Shown: in pieces, positions 46,079-55,496 of the stretch
Position numbering within the stretch: the first letter of the stretch is position 1
How the letters are laid out: every line of letters starts with the position of its first letter
Origin: Roseiarcus sp963741845
Lineage (GTDB): Bacteria; Pseudomonadota; Alphaproteobacteria; Rhizobiales; Beijerinckiaceae
Direction: 5' to 3'
Length of the DNA stretch: 64,000 nt
Assembly (NCBI GenBank): GCA_963741845.1
Contig: CAVUJV010000032.1
Span: 62,001 to 126,000, forward strand
Translations under genes and position numbers: made by a program
Notes under the pieces: model-generated
Told to the model about the DNA's origin: nothing
Seen by the model: the letters and a program-made list of their open reading frames with translations, nothing else
Database searches by the model: none

Positions 46079-47626
46079 ATGAACGAGCGCCCGCTTTACG
46101 AGACGATCGACCCGACCGTCCGGTGGATGTTGACCATCTGCATCATGATGGCCACCGTGATGCAGGCGCTCGACACGACGATCGCCAACGTCGCCCTGCC
46201 CTATATGCAGGGAACGCTGTCGACGACCCAGGACCAGATCAACTGGGTCCTGACTTCCTATATCGTGGCGGCGGCGATCATGACCTCGCCGCTCGGCTGG
46301 ATGGCGACGCGGTTCGGGCGCAAGAAGCTTTTCATCGTCTGCACCGCGGGCTTCACCATCGCCTCGATGCTCTGCGGCGTGGCGCTCTCGATCGAGCAGA
46401 TGGTCGCCTACCGGGTCCTGCAGGGCGTGTTCGGCGCGGCGCTCGTGCCGCTGAGCCAGGCGGTGATGCTGGACATCTTCCCGCCCTCCCGCCGCGGCTC
46501 GGCCATGGCGATCTGGGGCATGGGCGTCATGCTCGGCCCGATCATGGGGCCGACGCTCGGCGGCTGGCTGACGGATTCCTATTCCTGGCGCTGGGTGTTC
46601 TTCGTCAACCTGCCTTTCGGCATCCTGACGACGCTCGGACTCTCGATCTTCATGTCCGAGACGCTCGTCAAGCGGGACGTGCCGTTCTCATGGTTCGGCT
46701 TCCTGAGCCTCTCGCTCGGCATCGGCTCGCTGCAGATGATGCTCGACCGCGGCGAGCAGCTCGGCTGGTTCGGCTCGACCGAAATCTGGGTCGAGGCGGT
46801 CCTGTCGGTCGTCGGCTTCTACTTCTTCCTCACCGACGCGACGACGGCGGAGCGCCCCTTCATTTCGCTGCGCATCTTCAAGGACTGGAACTTCTCGATC
46901 GCGCTGATCTTCATGTTCCTGATCGGCATCATCCTGCTCGCCACGATGGCTCTGATCACGCCCTTCATCCAGAACATGCTCGCCTACCCGGTGCTCTCGA
47001 GCGGCTACCTGCTCGGCACGCGCGGCATCGGCACGTTCGTCGCGATGTTCCTCGTCGGGCGGCTCAGCAACAAGGTCGATCCGCGCCTGCTCATCTTCGT
47101 CGGCCTCGTTCTCGCGACGTCGTCGCTCTGGTTGATGGTCGGGTGGAACCTCAACGTCTCGGGAAGCACGATCGCGCTCAATTCGATCGCGCAAGGGTTC
47201 GGCCTCGGCTTCATCTTCGTGCCGCTGAATACGCTCGCCTTCGCGAGCCTGCCGAGCGAATTGCGCACGGAAGGCGCCGCGCTCTGGACGCTCATCCGCA
47301 ACATCGGCTCGTCGGTCGGCATTTCGGTCGTCATCGCGGAGCTGACGAGCATGACGACGAGGTATCACAGCCAGCTTGTCGAGCACATCACGCCCTTCAG
47401 CGACGCCCTGCGGATGCCGGACGCGGGCGCGCTTGCGGGCAAGGGCCAGTCAACCCTCGCGATGCTCGATCAGCTCGTCACGCAGCAGGCGGCGATGATG
47501 GCCTATTCCAACGACTTCTTCCTGATGACGCTGGTCTCGCTCGCAGCCTTCCCGCTGCTCGCGCTGATCCGATCGCCGAAGGCGAACATGCCGAAGGAAG
47601 CTTCAGCGCACGCAGTGATGGACTGA
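46079..47626 (+). CDS. emrB: EmrB/QacA-type drug efflux MFS permease (DHA2)
   Basis: Fourteen-helix major facilitator of 515 aa, exporting drugs or other toxic compounds by proton antiport. The DHA2 signature is visible: ALDTTIANVALPYMQGTL in helix 1, GWMATRFGRKKLFI in loop 2-3, and the helix-5 motif GVMLGPIMGPTLGGWLTD (motif C of antiporters). The start is the ATG giving MNERPLYETIDPT. With EmrA it would form a tripartite pump through an outer-membrane protein not encoded here. The upstream MarR repressor probably controls it. Confidence 0.92.
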   Translation: MNERPLYETIDPTVRWMLTICIMMATVMQALDTTIANVALPYMQGTLSTTQDQINWVLTSYIVAAAIMTSPLGWMATRFGRKKLFIVCTAGFTIASMLCGVALSIEQMVAYRVLQGVFGAALVPLSQAVMLDIFPPSRRGSAMAIWGMGVMLGPIMGPTLGGWLTDSYSWRWVFFVNLPFGILTTLGLSIFMSETLVKRDVPFSWFGFLSLSLGIGSLQMMLDRGEQLGWFGSTEIWVEAVLSVVGFYFFLTDATTAERPFISLRIFKDWNFSIALIFMFLIGIILLATMALITPFIQNMLAYPVLSSGYLLGTRGIGTFVAMFLVGRLSNKVDPRLLIFVGLVLATSSLWLMVGWNLNVSGSTIALNSIAQGFGLGFIFVPLNTLAFASLPSELRTEGAALWTLIRNIGSSVGISVVIAELTSMTTRYHSQLVEHITPFSDALRMPDAGALAGKGQSTLAMLDQLVTQQAAMMAYSNDFFLMTLVSLAAFPLLALIRSPKANMPKEASAHAVMD

Positions 47627-47637
47627 AGCCCGCGCCC

Positions 47638-48663
47638 TCACCGGATCGGCGGCGCGTACTGAATCCCGCCCGAGGTCCATAGCTGATTGAGTCCGCGGGG
47701 AATGCCGAGAGGCGTATTGGCGCCGAGATTGCGGTCGAACACCTCGCCGTAGTTGCCGACGAGGCGCACGACGTTGGCAGCCCATGCGTTGGAGAGACCG
47801 AGCTGCTTGCCGAAATCGCCCGCGTTCCCGACGAGCCGCATGACCTCGGGCTTCTGCGAGGTCATGGCCTGGCCGATCGTCTTCGAGCTCACTCCGAGCT
47901 CCTCCGCGTTGAGCATCGCGAAGTGAACCCATTTCACGATATCGATCCACTGCCGGTCGTTGTTGCGGACGACGGGCCCGAGCGGCTCCTTCGAGATGAC
48001 GTCGGGCAGCACCACATGGTCGCGCGGCTTCGAGAGGCGCAGCCGCAAGGCATAGAGCTGGGAAAGATCGCTGGTCAGCGCCGCGCACAGGCCCGTGTCG
48101 TAATCCTTGACGGATTCGTCGGTCGACATCGATACGACCGCGGCGAAACTCATCCGGTTCGCGCCAAAATAATCGGTGAGATTGTCGATGGACGTCGTGC
48201 CCCGCAGCACGCAGATCTTCGCGCCGTCGAGTTGAAGCGCGGAATCGATCCTGAGCGCCCGAGGCACGAGAAAGCCCTGCCCGTCGTAGTAGGTCACGCC
48301 CACGAAGGTGAGGCCGTATTCCGTCTCACGCGTCATCGTCCAGGTCGAATTGCGCGCAAGAACGTCGATTTTGCCCTGTTGCAGCGCCTGAAAGCGGGCT
48401 TCGGCGGACAGCGGGACAAGCCGCGCCTTCGCGGGATCGCCGAAGATCGCGGCGGCGACCGCGCGGCAGAAGTCCACGTCGAAACCTGTCCACACGCCGC
48501 GCTGGTCCATGTAGGAAAAGCCGGGCAGGCCCTCGTTCACGCCGCAGTTCAGATAGCCGCGCGCCTTGACGTCCTGAAGCGTTCCCGCCGAAGCCCCAAC
48601 AGCGAAGACAGCGCACAAAGCCGCCAGAAAAAGTCCAAGACTATGCCGCCAATGCTTTGTCAT
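47638..48663 (-). CDS. Amino-acid ABC transporter substrate-binding protein (AapJ-like)
   Basis: Periplasmic binding protein of 341 aa. The signal peptide is LGLFLAALCAVFAVGASA. The mature start GTLQDVKARGYLNCGVNEGLPGFS and the segment GVWTGFDVDFCRAVAAAIFGD are typical of AapJ/BztA general L-amino-acid binding proteins, about 340 aa. No permease or ATPase gene is adjacent, so it is an orphan that may serve a transporter elsewhere. The ATG at 48661-48663 is preferred to the GTG one codon upstream. It is convergent with emrB. Confidence 0.87.
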   Translation of the reverse strand: MTKHWRHSLGLFLAALCAVFAVGASAGTLQDVKARGYLNCGVNEGLPGFSYMDQRGVWTGFDVDFCRAVAAAIFGDPAKARLVPLSAEARFQALQQGKIDVLARNSTWTMTRETEYGLTFVGVTYYDGQGFLVPRALRIDSALQLDGAKICVLRGTTSIDNLTDYFGANRMSFAAVVSMSTDESVKDYDTGLCAALTSDLSQLYALRLRLSKPRDHVVLPDVISKEPLGPVVRNNDRQWIDIVKWVHFAMLNAEELGVSSKTIGQAMTSQKPEVMRLVGNAGDFGKQLGLSNAWAANVVRLVGNYGEVFDRNLGANTPLGIPRGLNQLWTSGGIQYAPPIR

Positions 48664-49291
48664 CACGCCGTCCGCGGCGGGCTCCGACCCCGTCTCCGAG
48701 TCAGAAGCTAGCAGGAAGCGGCAGCGGCTGTCAGGAGGGGTGTCAAGGGGGTGTCAACGAAATATGTTGCTGAAAATCAGAACTATGCTATCCTGAAAGT
48801 TCCGCCGCCCACGACATCGCTGAGCGGCGTTGCGTTGAGCGGCGTGAGAGATTTCGGCTTATGAAAGCGAGCGAAAACTTCGAGCCAAGCCATCCAGCGC
48901 CGCTTGCAGGTCGCCGGCGACGGAACCGGGAGGCGCCGCGCCCGGCGGCGGCAGGCGCCTTATCTCGCCACGACCCCAGCGCAAAAAGCAAGGCGGCGGT
49001 TATCCGCCTCGCAAGTCCTTGAAAACATGGAATCCCGCGCGACGGAACGGCGGAACATGCCCGGAGTCGCCTTATTTTCCGCGGGAAAGCAGCATTCCGT
49101 CCAACCGCTGCCTGCTGGATCATCCTTCGAGACGCGAGGCTATGCGCCTCGCTCCTCAGTATGAGGTCGGTTGGTTGCGGCGCCCTCGTCGAGGCAAGCG
49201 CGGCGCGGGGGACGCGAAACAAATCGGCCTTCAGGCCGTTGAAAACAAACGAAGCCGCGAAATTTGGCGCGGGAGGGTGGTCCAAGCGCGG
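48664..49291. other. Intergenic region with a REP-like repeat
   Basis: 628 bases with no convincing gene. A minus-strand open frame (48788-49285) has low-complexity Arg/Ala/Ser composition and spans the palindromic element below, so I reject it. The part next to the binding-protein gene should hold that gene's promoter. Confidence 0.5.
49121..49166. repeat. Dispersed intergenic palindromic repeat
   Basis: An imperfect palindrome beginning CATCCTTCGAGACGCGAGGC, a short centre, then GCCTCGCTCCTCAGTATG. Its form (CATCCTTCGAGACGC...CTCCTCAG-ATGAGG) matches intergenic palindromes frequent in Rhizobiales genomes. It is probably an extragenic repeat, not a gene. Confidence 0.65.
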
Positions 49292-50467
49292 TCAGCGCTG
49301 GAGCGCCTCCAGCACCTTCGTCGAGGCGCGGCCGTCGACCGGAAGCCCGGCGCGCTGCTGGAAGTCGGCGATCGCGGCCTTGGTCTTGGCGCCGATCGCC
49401 CCGTCGGGCTTTCCGACATCGTAGCCGCGCTGGGTGAGACGCGTCTGCAATTCGCGCCGCCCGGCGCGCGAAAGGCCGGGATCGTCGGTCGGCCACGGGG
49501 TCCGGACGCCGGGTCCGCCCGCGAGCCGGTCGGCAAGCACGCAGGCGGCGAGCGAATAGGACTCGGCGGCGTTGTAGGAATAGACGACGTCGAAATTCTT
49601 CGTCACCAGAAAGGCCGGCCCGTCCCGGCCGGCAGGCAGAAGCAGGCCCGCCTCGCCCGAGCCGAGCGGGCGCCCGTCGATCCGCGTGATCCCGCGCGCG
49701 GCCCAGGCGGACATCGGCGCCTTGGCCCTGCGGCCGGAGGGGCCGGAATAGCCGGGCGGGAGCTTCACCTCGAAGCCCCAGGGCGCGCCGGAACGCCAGC
49801 CCGACTTCGCGAAATAATGCGCGGTCGAGGCGAGCGCCGCGTCGGCGGAATCGACGATGTCGCGGCTCCCGTCCGCGCCCGGCGCCGAGAGCCGCAGGTA
49901 GCTCGACGGCATGAACTGGGTCTGGCCGAAGGCGCCCGCCCATGAGCCCGCGAGCTTGTCGGCCGGAATATAGCCGCGGTCGATGATTTTCAGCGCCGCC
50001 ATCAGCTCCGAGCGGAAATAGCCGGCGCGCTGGCCGTAGCAGGCGAGCGTGGAAAGCGACTGCACCAGCGGGCGGGCGCCCATGTCGGAGCCGAAATTGG
50101 ATTCGACGCCCCAGATCGCCGCCAGCATGGTCCGGGGCACGCCGTAGGTCTGCTCGGCGTAAGCGAGCCCCCGCGCGTGCTGGGCCATGGCGGCCTTTCC
50201 GTCGGCGACCCGCTCGTCGTCGACGAGCGCGGCCATGTAGTCCCAGATCGGGGTCTTGAATTCGGGCTGCGCCTTCTGGAAATCGAGCACCTTCATGTCG
50301 GGCTCGATCCCGCTGAAGGCCGCGTCGAGGGTCTGGCGGGAGACGCCGGCCCGCGCCGCCTCGCTCTTGAGCGAGCCGACGCAGGAGGCAAAGTCGGCGC
50401 GCGCGGCGGACGCCGTGACGGACAGGGCGGCCAGAGCCGCGAGGCTCGCCAGAAAGCGCCAATTCAT
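49292..50467 (-). CDS. Lytic murein transglycosylase, MltB type, with peptidoglycan-binding domain
   Basis: Periplasmic enzyme of 391 aa. The signal peptide is FLASLAALAALSVTASAARA. The catalytic domain contains AAIWGVESNFGSDMGARPLVQSL with the active-site Glu (about 122), WAGAFGQTQFMPSSYL and AKSGWRSGAPWGFEV. The C-terminal 60 residues are a PG_binding_1 domain (LQTRLTQRGYDVGKPDGAIG; AIADFQQRAGLPVDG). This SLT_2/PG-binding arrangement is standard for alphaproteobacterial MltB-like proteins. The ATG with GGAG upstream is chosen over a start 12 codons earlier. Confidence 0.92.
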   Translation of the reverse strand: MNWRFLASLAALAALSVTASAARADFASCVGSLKSEAARAGVSRQTLDAAFSGIEPDMKVLDFQKAQPEFKTPIWDYMAALVDDERVADGKAAMAQHARGLAYAEQTYGVPRTMLAAIWGVESNFGSDMGARPLVQSLSTLACYGQRAGYFRSELMAALKIIDRGYIPADKLAGSWAGAFGQTQFMPSSYLRLSAPGADGSRDIVDSADAALASTAHYFAKSGWRSGAPWGFEVKLPPGYSGPSGRRAKAPMSAWAARGITRIDGRPLGSGEAGLLLPAGRDGPAFLVTKNFDVVYSYNAAESYSLAACVLADRLAGGPGVRTPWPTDDPGLSRAGRRELQTRLTQRGYDVGKPDGAIGAKTKAAIADFQQRAGLPVDGRASTKVLEALQR

Positions 50468-50668
50468 CCCGTGCTTCTCCAACGTTCCGTTTCGACGTCC
50501 CACGCTTATCTCTTCTCCTTAACGCCGCGTAAGATTAGCAGCCCGTTAACGCGATGGGCTGTTGCGAAGCCCCGGACCGGCAGCGGCGTTTTGCCCCGCC
50601 CTCCCCGATATCGTTCCCGCAACAGAAGCCGCTAGAATGGCGGCCTTGAGGCGTCGGAGACTGGATGA

Positions 50669-51766
50669 ATGCCCTGGTCCTTCACCATCGGCCGCTTCGG
50701 CAAAACCGCGGTCAAGATCCATATCACCTTTCTGCTCTTTCTGGTCTGGATCGCCTTCAGCGCCTGGGGTCAGGGCGGGCCGGGCGCGGCGGTCGAGGGG
50801 GTGATCTTTCTCATCCTCCTGTTCGCCTGCGTGGTGCTGCACGAGTTCGGCCATATTCTGACCGCGCGCCGCTTCGGGATCGAGTCGCCGGAAGTGACCC
50901 TCCTGCCGATCGGCGGGGTCGCGAGCATGCCGCGCATGCCGGCGGATCCGCGCCAGGAACTCGCGGTGGCGCTTGCCGGACCGGCGGTCAATCTCGCGAT
51001 CGGCCTCGTGCTTTTGGCTGTCGTCGGCTCGTTGCGCCCGAGCGACCTCGCCCAGATCGACAACACGCATCTGTCGCTCGCCGCGCGGCTCGGGGCGGCC
51101 AACATCTTTCTTGCCGTCTTCAACCTGATTCCCGCTTTTCCGATGGATGGCGGGCGGGTGCTTCATGCGCTGCTCGCGATGCGCATGGGCAATGCGGCGG
51201 CCACGGCGGCGGCCGCGAAGGTGGGTCAGGCGCTCGCTTTCGCGCTCGGCTTTCTCGGCCTGTTCGGGAATCCGCTCCTTCTGTTCATCGCCATCTTTGT
51301 TTACATCGCCGCAACGGCCGAAGCGCAGATGAGCGCCGCGCATGACGCGCTGACGGGCCTCACGGCGGGCCAGGCGATGGAGACCCGCTTCACGCCGATC
51401 CCGATCGACGCCAATCTCGGCCAGGCCGTGGACGCGCTGCTGGCCACGGCGCAGCACGAATTTCCGGTGGTCGACGCCTTCAACAAGCCGGCAGGCCTGA
51501 TTACGCGCGAAGACATCCTCGCGGCGTTGCGGGATCACGGGCGCGAGGAGCCGGTCAGCAACGTCATGCGCTCCGGCGTCGAAAGCGTAAGGCCGCAATC
51601 CCCTGTCGAGGCCGTGTTCGAGCGGCTGCAGGATCCGGCCTTCGCAGCGGTCTATGTCACGGACGCCGAGGGGGCGATCATCGGCCTGCTCACGCGCCAG
51701 GGCCTCGGAGAGGTCGTCATGATCCGCTCGCTCAAGCCCGAATGGCGCTTCGAGCGCAAGACGTGA
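50669..51766 (+). CDS. Site-2 protease family zinc metalloprotease with CBS domains
   Basis: Intramembrane protease of 365 aa, SpoIVFB/Rip-type. The zinc motif HEFGH is at residues 58-62 in the second hydrophobic segment, and the third ligand is in FNLIPAFPMDGGR. About six membrane helices are followed by two CBS domains (AGQAMETRFTPIPIDA; SNVMRSGVESVRPQSP), which in other proteins bind nucleotides and may gate activity. Such proteases cut membrane-bound anti-sigma or other regulatory proteins; the target is unknown. The start is the ATG giving MPWSFTIGRFGKTAVKIH. Confidence 0.9.
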   Translation: MPWSFTIGRFGKTAVKIHITFLLFLVWIAFSAWGQGGPGAAVEGVIFLILLFACVVLHEFGHILTARRFGIESPEVTLLPIGGVASMPRMPADPRQELAVALAGPAVNLAIGLVLLAVVGSLRPSDLAQIDNTHLSLAARLGAANIFLAVFNLIPAFPMDGGRVLHALLAMRMGNAAATAAAAKVGQALAFALGFLGLFGNPLLLFIAIFVYIAATAEAQMSAAHDALTGLTAGQAMETRFTPIPIDANLGQAVDALLATAQHEFPVVDAFNKPAGLITREDILAALRDHGREEPVSNVMRSGVESVRPQSPVEAVFERLQDPAFAAVYVTDAEGAIIGLLTRQGLGEVVMIRSLKPEWRFERKT

Positions 51767-51769
51767 AAA

Positions 51770-51803
51770 GGGCCGCGCGACGTCAGCCGCGCGGCCCCGT
51801 TCT
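51770..51803. terminator. Terminator between convergent genes
   Basis: GGGCCGCGCG and CGCGCGGCCC form a perfect 10-bp stem with an 8-base loop, four bases after the protease stop codon, followed by GTTCTT. It can serve the plus-strand gene and also lies downstream of the phosphoesterase gene. Confidence 0.75.
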
Positions 51804-51823
51804 TACGTCTGTGAAGTCTTAGC

Positions 51824-53083
51824 TTAGCCCAGCGCGGCGAGCGTCCGCGCGCCGGCGCGGCGACGGGCAAAGCCCATCCCCGCAACGCCCGCGAAGCCGA
51901 TCGCCATCATCGCCCAGACGCTCGGCTCGGGAACCGCCGACGGGATCACGCCCGGCTTGAACAGGTCGGCCAGCGAAGTCGCGCCGCCCGCATCGCCCAG
52001 ATAGCCGCCGCCCGGCGCGCCGGCCCCGAAGATGTTCTGAAGGGTCACGAGATCCGACGAATGCGTGTAGACAACGTTGTTTGTATAGGCGTTCCCCTTG
52101 GCGAGCGGCGAGATGACGATCTCGGTGCTCGTGTAACCGGCCGTTTGCGTGCCGGTGTCGCCCTCGGTCTCGTCGTTCCAGATCACGATCGCGCCGTTGT
52201 TCTTGAACGCCTGCGACGCTTCGATAATCGGGACGATCTGCGACACGAAATTGTCGCCCAGCGCGATCTGCTCCTGGTCGCTTCCAGCCTGATAGGTGAC
52301 GCCATTGTAGGTGAAGTTCGTGTTCAGCGGCGTGTGCATGTCGTTGTGCTGGTCGGGCGTGATCCAGTTGAAATTCGCGACGGTGTTGTTGGCGAGGTCG
52401 GTCGCGAGCTGCTGCAGCGGCGCATGGTTCTGCGCCTGCGGATTGTTGGACGTCGGGTCGCCATTGCCGTTCGTGGACGAGAAGAACGCAAACGGATCAT
52501 GCTTGGCGGCGTAGTCGTATTGATGGCTGCCGTTATAGGGGTTCGTGTAGGTCGCGGACGTGCCGGAGAAGCTGGTCAGCGGGACTTCATACTGGCTCGG
52601 CGAAGCGACGGTGTTGGTCAGCTGCGTGCCCGATCCATGATCGCTGTTGATGTTGTTGCCCGACGTGTTGAGGAGGTTCGCGTCCTCCTGGTAGGTCCGC
52701 CAGGACAGGCCCTTCGCCGCAAGCACGTCGCCAAGGTTCGGCGCGTTGACGATGTTGTTGGGATAGGGATTGGCGTCGTTGAGAGGCCCGTGGACGCCCG
52801 ACACCTGCCAGACGTAGTTCGGCTCCGACGGATGCACCCCAGGAACATTCTGATAGTTGCTCGCGTAGGACGTCATCGCGGCGTTCGGGTTGCCGGCAGT
52901 GACGAGGCTGTTGATGAAGGGCGCCGCGCTGTTGCCGAGAATCTGATTCAGGCCCGTCATTGAAGACGGCTGCGTGAAATTGTGATTCTCGAGCGCGATG
53001 TAGAAGACGTCGCCAATCTGCTGTGCTTGCGCAGATCCTGCAACCATGATGGCGAGTAGGGAGACGCCGATTATTCTCGACAT
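51824..53083 (-). CDS. Phosphoesterase family protein with PEP-CTERM-like anchor
   Basis: Exported alkaline-phosphatase-superfamily phosphoesterase (phospholipase C/acid phosphatase type) of 419 aa. The signal peptide is IIGVSLLAIMVAGSAQA. Family segments are FYIALENHNFTQP near the N-terminus (metal-binding Glu-Asn), NFNWITPDQHNDMHTPLN, AIVIWNDETEGD and THSSDLVTLQNIFG. The C-terminus is PEPSVWAMMAIGFAGVAGMG followed by FARRRAG, a PEP-CTERM-type sorting tail. The ATG at 53081-53083 is taken because it directly begins the signal peptide. The substrate is not predictable; release of phosphate at the cell surface is plausible. Confidence 0.85.
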   Translation of the reverse strand: MSRIIGVSLLAIMVAGSAQAQQIGDVFYIALENHNFTQPSSMTGLNQILGNSAAPFINSLVTAGNPNAAMTSYASNYQNVPGVHPSEPNYVWQVSGVHGPLNDANPYPNNIVNAPNLGDVLAAKGLSWRTYQEDANLLNTSGNNINSDHGSGTQLTNTVASPSQYEVPLTSFSGTSATYTNPYNGSHQYDYAAKHDPFAFFSSTNGNGDPTSNNPQAQNHAPLQQLATDLANNTVANFNWITPDQHNDMHTPLNTNFTYNGVTYQAGSDQEQIALGDNFVSQIVPIIEASQAFKNNGAIVIWNDETEGDTGTQTAGYTSTEIVISPLAKGNAYTNNVVYTHSSDLVTLQNIFGAGAPGGGYLGDAGGATSLADLFKPGVIPSAVPEPSVWAMMAIGFAGVAGMGFARRRAGARTLAALG

Positions 53084-53432
53084 GGGGAGGGCTCCGGTTG
53101 GGGAAAGGTCGCCCGGGGACCGCATGGCCCGGACGCGCGGAAAATGGCGCCGCTTCATGACGCCCAAGCTGAGGTTATGCGAAGATTTGTTGACAGCACT
53201 TTTTCAAGGCGCGCCGGACTGATGTAGGACGCCGCGCGAGCGGGGCCGACATTGTCTTGCCGGAATGTAACGACAGACGGGGATTGCAAAGCGTCACTCT
53301 TTGGCGCCTGAGACGCTGCGAAGCGTCGCCCCCGCCGCCAAACGCATCCAAGGCCAGCCCGAGGGGCCGGCCGCGAGTTGACAGGGACAGGCTCACGGAG
53401 AATATGGCGCGCAATCAACGGATGAACTTCGA

Positions 53433-53867
53433 TTGAGTTTATCGAAAGCGCCAACATTCGCCATGTCGGCCCTGGGTTTTCTGGTCATGGCGGTCGCGCC
53501 CGCGCGGGCGGATCTGCGGATGTGTAACAATACGAACAGCCGGGTGAGCGTCGCACTCGCTTACACGGACGGGCAAGGTTGGGTCAGCGAGGGCTGGTGG
53601 AACCTCAAGTCGCTCGACTGCACGACGCTGCTCCGCGGCGCGCTGGCCGCGGAGTATTATTACATCTATGCGGTGGACGAGCGCGGAGGCGAATGGAAGG
53701 GCAAAGCCTTCATGTGCACCTCGGACCGCGAGTTCAAGATCGAAGGCCGGCAGGATTGCTTCCTGCGCGGCTACGACCGGACCGGATTCTTCGAGGTCGA
53801 CACCGGCAAGGACGCAAAGAGTTGGACCGTCCAGCTCACGGACCAGTCAAGCTCGACGAGCCCTTGA
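53433..53867 (+). CDS. DUF1036 secreted protein
   Basis: Exported protein of up to 144 aa. A signal peptide (ALGFLVMAVAPARA) precedes the conserved domain: DLRMCNNTNSRVSVALAYTD, WVSEGWWNLKSLDCTTLL, YYYIYAVDERGGEWKGKAFMC and FKIEGRQDCFLRGYDRTGFFEVDTG. Conserved Cys pairs suggest disulfides. This is the DUF1036 family, common in alphaproteobacteria and without known function. The longest frame begins with TTG at 53433; an ATG at 53463 would also give a signal peptide. The start is therefore uncertain. Confidence 0.8.
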   Translation: MSLSKAPTFAMSALGFLVMAVAPARADLRMCNNTNSRVSVALAYTDGQGWVSEGWWNLKSLDCTTLLRGALAAEYYYIYAVDERGGEWKGKAFMCTSDREFKIEGRQDCFLRGYDRTGFFEVDTGKDAKSWTVQLTDQSSSTSP

Positions 53868-53979
53868 CGCATGGCGCGTCGTAGCCTCGTCATCGTGTGA
53901 GAATCAAAGCCTCGGCGGCCCGACGCATCGCTCGCGGTGCGGCGCGCCTCGGATAGCCGCCCAACACCGGAGGGACGCC

Positions 53980-55404
53980 TTGCAAGCCCGTCGCAGCCGC
54001 AGGGTCAAGATCATCGCCACGCTCGGTCCCGCTTCCGCAGATCGCGAGACCATAAAGGCTCTGTTCGCCGCGGGCGCCGATGTCTTCCGCATCAATATGA
54101 GCCACGCGTCCCATGACGCGATGCGCGAGCGGGTCGCCATGATCCGGGCCATCGAGGAGGAGGCTGGCCGGCCGATCGGGATCCTTGTCGATCTTCAGGG
54201 CCCGAAGCTCCGGCTCGGACTCTTCGCGGACACCGCCGTGGAGTTGCACAGGGGCGACGCTTTCGTGCTCGACAGCGACCCGAAGGCGGGAGATGCGATG
54301 CGCGTGCACCTTCCCCACCCGGAAATCCTGAGCTCGCTCGCGCCGGGCCACCGCATTCTGGTGGACGACGGCAAGGTGATGCTGCGCGTCGAAGAGGTGG
54401 AGCCGGGACGCGCCACGACCATCGTCGAGGTCGCGGGGCGGGTGTCCAACAAGAAGGGCGTCAGCCTCCCGGACACGATCATCCCGACCTCGGCCATGAC
54501 GGACAAGGACCGCGCCGATCTCGCCGCCGCGCTCGAAGAGAACATTGACTGGATCGCGCTTTCCTTCGTCCAGAGGCCGGAGGACGTCGCCGAAGTGAAG
54601 GAGATCGCCAGGGGCCGGGCGCTGGTCATGGCGAAGATCGAGAAGCCGCAGGCGGTCGCGCGGCTCGAAGAGATCATGGCCGTCGCCGACGCCTTCATGG
54701 TGGCGCGGGGCGATCTCGGCGTCGAGATGCCGCTCGAGCGGGTGCCCGGCATCCAGAAGCGGCTGACCCGCTACGCGCGGCGGCTCGGCAAGCCGGTCGT
54801 CGTCGCGACGCAGATGCTGGAATCCATGATCTCGTCGCCTGTGCCCACCCGCGCCGAGGTGTCGGACGTGGCGACGGCCGTGTTTGAAGGCGCGGATGCG
54901 GTGATGCTTTCGGCGGAAAGCGCCTCCGGCCAATATCCGCGCGAGGCGGTGGCGACAATGAGCAAGATCGCCGAAGCGGTCGAGTCGGAAGCCATCTACG
55001 CTTCCATCATCGAAGCGCAGCGGGCGACGCCCGAGCCGACCGGCGCCGACGCGATCGCAGAAGCTGCACGCGACGTCGCCGAGACGCTCGGCCTCAAAGT
55101 GATTTGCGCATGGACGAGTTCCGGCTCGACGGGCCTCCGGATCGCGCGCGAACGGCCGCGGTCGTCGATCCTTGCGCTCACCCCGCACGACCAGGTCGCG
55201 CGACGGCTCGCGCTGGTCTGGGGCGTCCATCCCATCGTGACGGACGACGCGCGCGACGAGCGCGACATGGCGGAGCGCGCCTGCCGGCACGCCTATATCG
55301 AAGGCTTCGCCGGAGAGGGCGAACGGATCATCGTCGTGGCTGGCGTGCCCTTCGGGACCGTTGGGGGCACGAACAACCTGCGCATCGCCACGGTTGGGGC
55401 TTGA
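53980..55404 (+). CDS. pyk: Pyruvate kinase
   Basis: Final glycolytic enzyme, PEP plus ADP to pyruvate plus ATP, 474 aa. Motifs in order: RRVKIIATLGPASADRETI, FRINMSHASHD, ILVDLQGPKLRLG, DKDRADLAAALEENIDWIAL, MAKIEKPQAVARLEEI (catalytic Lys) and MVARGDLGVEMPLE. The regulatory C-terminal domain ends NNLRIATVGA. The start is TTG with GGAGGG five bases upstream; the frame extends further back across the DUF1036 gene but without similarity to the family. A Nudix gene follows. Confidence 0.94.
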   Translation: MQARRSRRVKIIATLGPASADRETIKALFAAGADVFRINMSHASHDAMRERVAMIRAIEEEAGRPIGILVDLQGPKLRLGLFADTAVELHRGDAFVLDSDPKAGDAMRVHLPHPEILSSLAPGHRILVDDGKVMLRVEEVEPGRATTIVEVAGRVSNKKGVSLPDTIIPTSAMTDKDRADLAAALEENIDWIALSFVQRPEDVAEVKEIARGRALVMAKIEKPQAVARLEEIMAVADAFMVARGDLGVEMPLERVPGIQKRLTRYARRLGKPVVVATQMLESMISSPVPTRAEVSDVATAVFEGADAVMLSAESASGQYPREAVATMSKIAEAVESEAIYASIIEAQRATPEPTGADAIAEAARDVAETLGLKVICAWTSSGSTGLRIARERPRSSILALTPHDQVARRLALVWGVHPIVTDDARDERDMAERACRHAYIEGFAGEGERIIVVAGVPFGTVGGTNNLRIATVGA

Positions 55405-55496
55405 ACGTCGCACAGGCTCCTGCTGTTGACAGCGATTGCCGAGCGCAGACCAAAACGTTAGTGCGGAGACAGACTGCGCCGTTATGAGGAGGGCGC

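Noticed and set aside
48788..49285. 165-codon minus-strand frame
   Set aside because: It spans a palindromic intergenic repeat and has biased Arg/Ala/Ser composition typical of translated repeat DNA.
53668..53979. N-terminal extension of pyruvate kinase
   Set aside because: The open frame overlaps the DUF1036 gene and lacks similarity; the TTG with its Shine-Dalgarno gives the normal family N-terminus.
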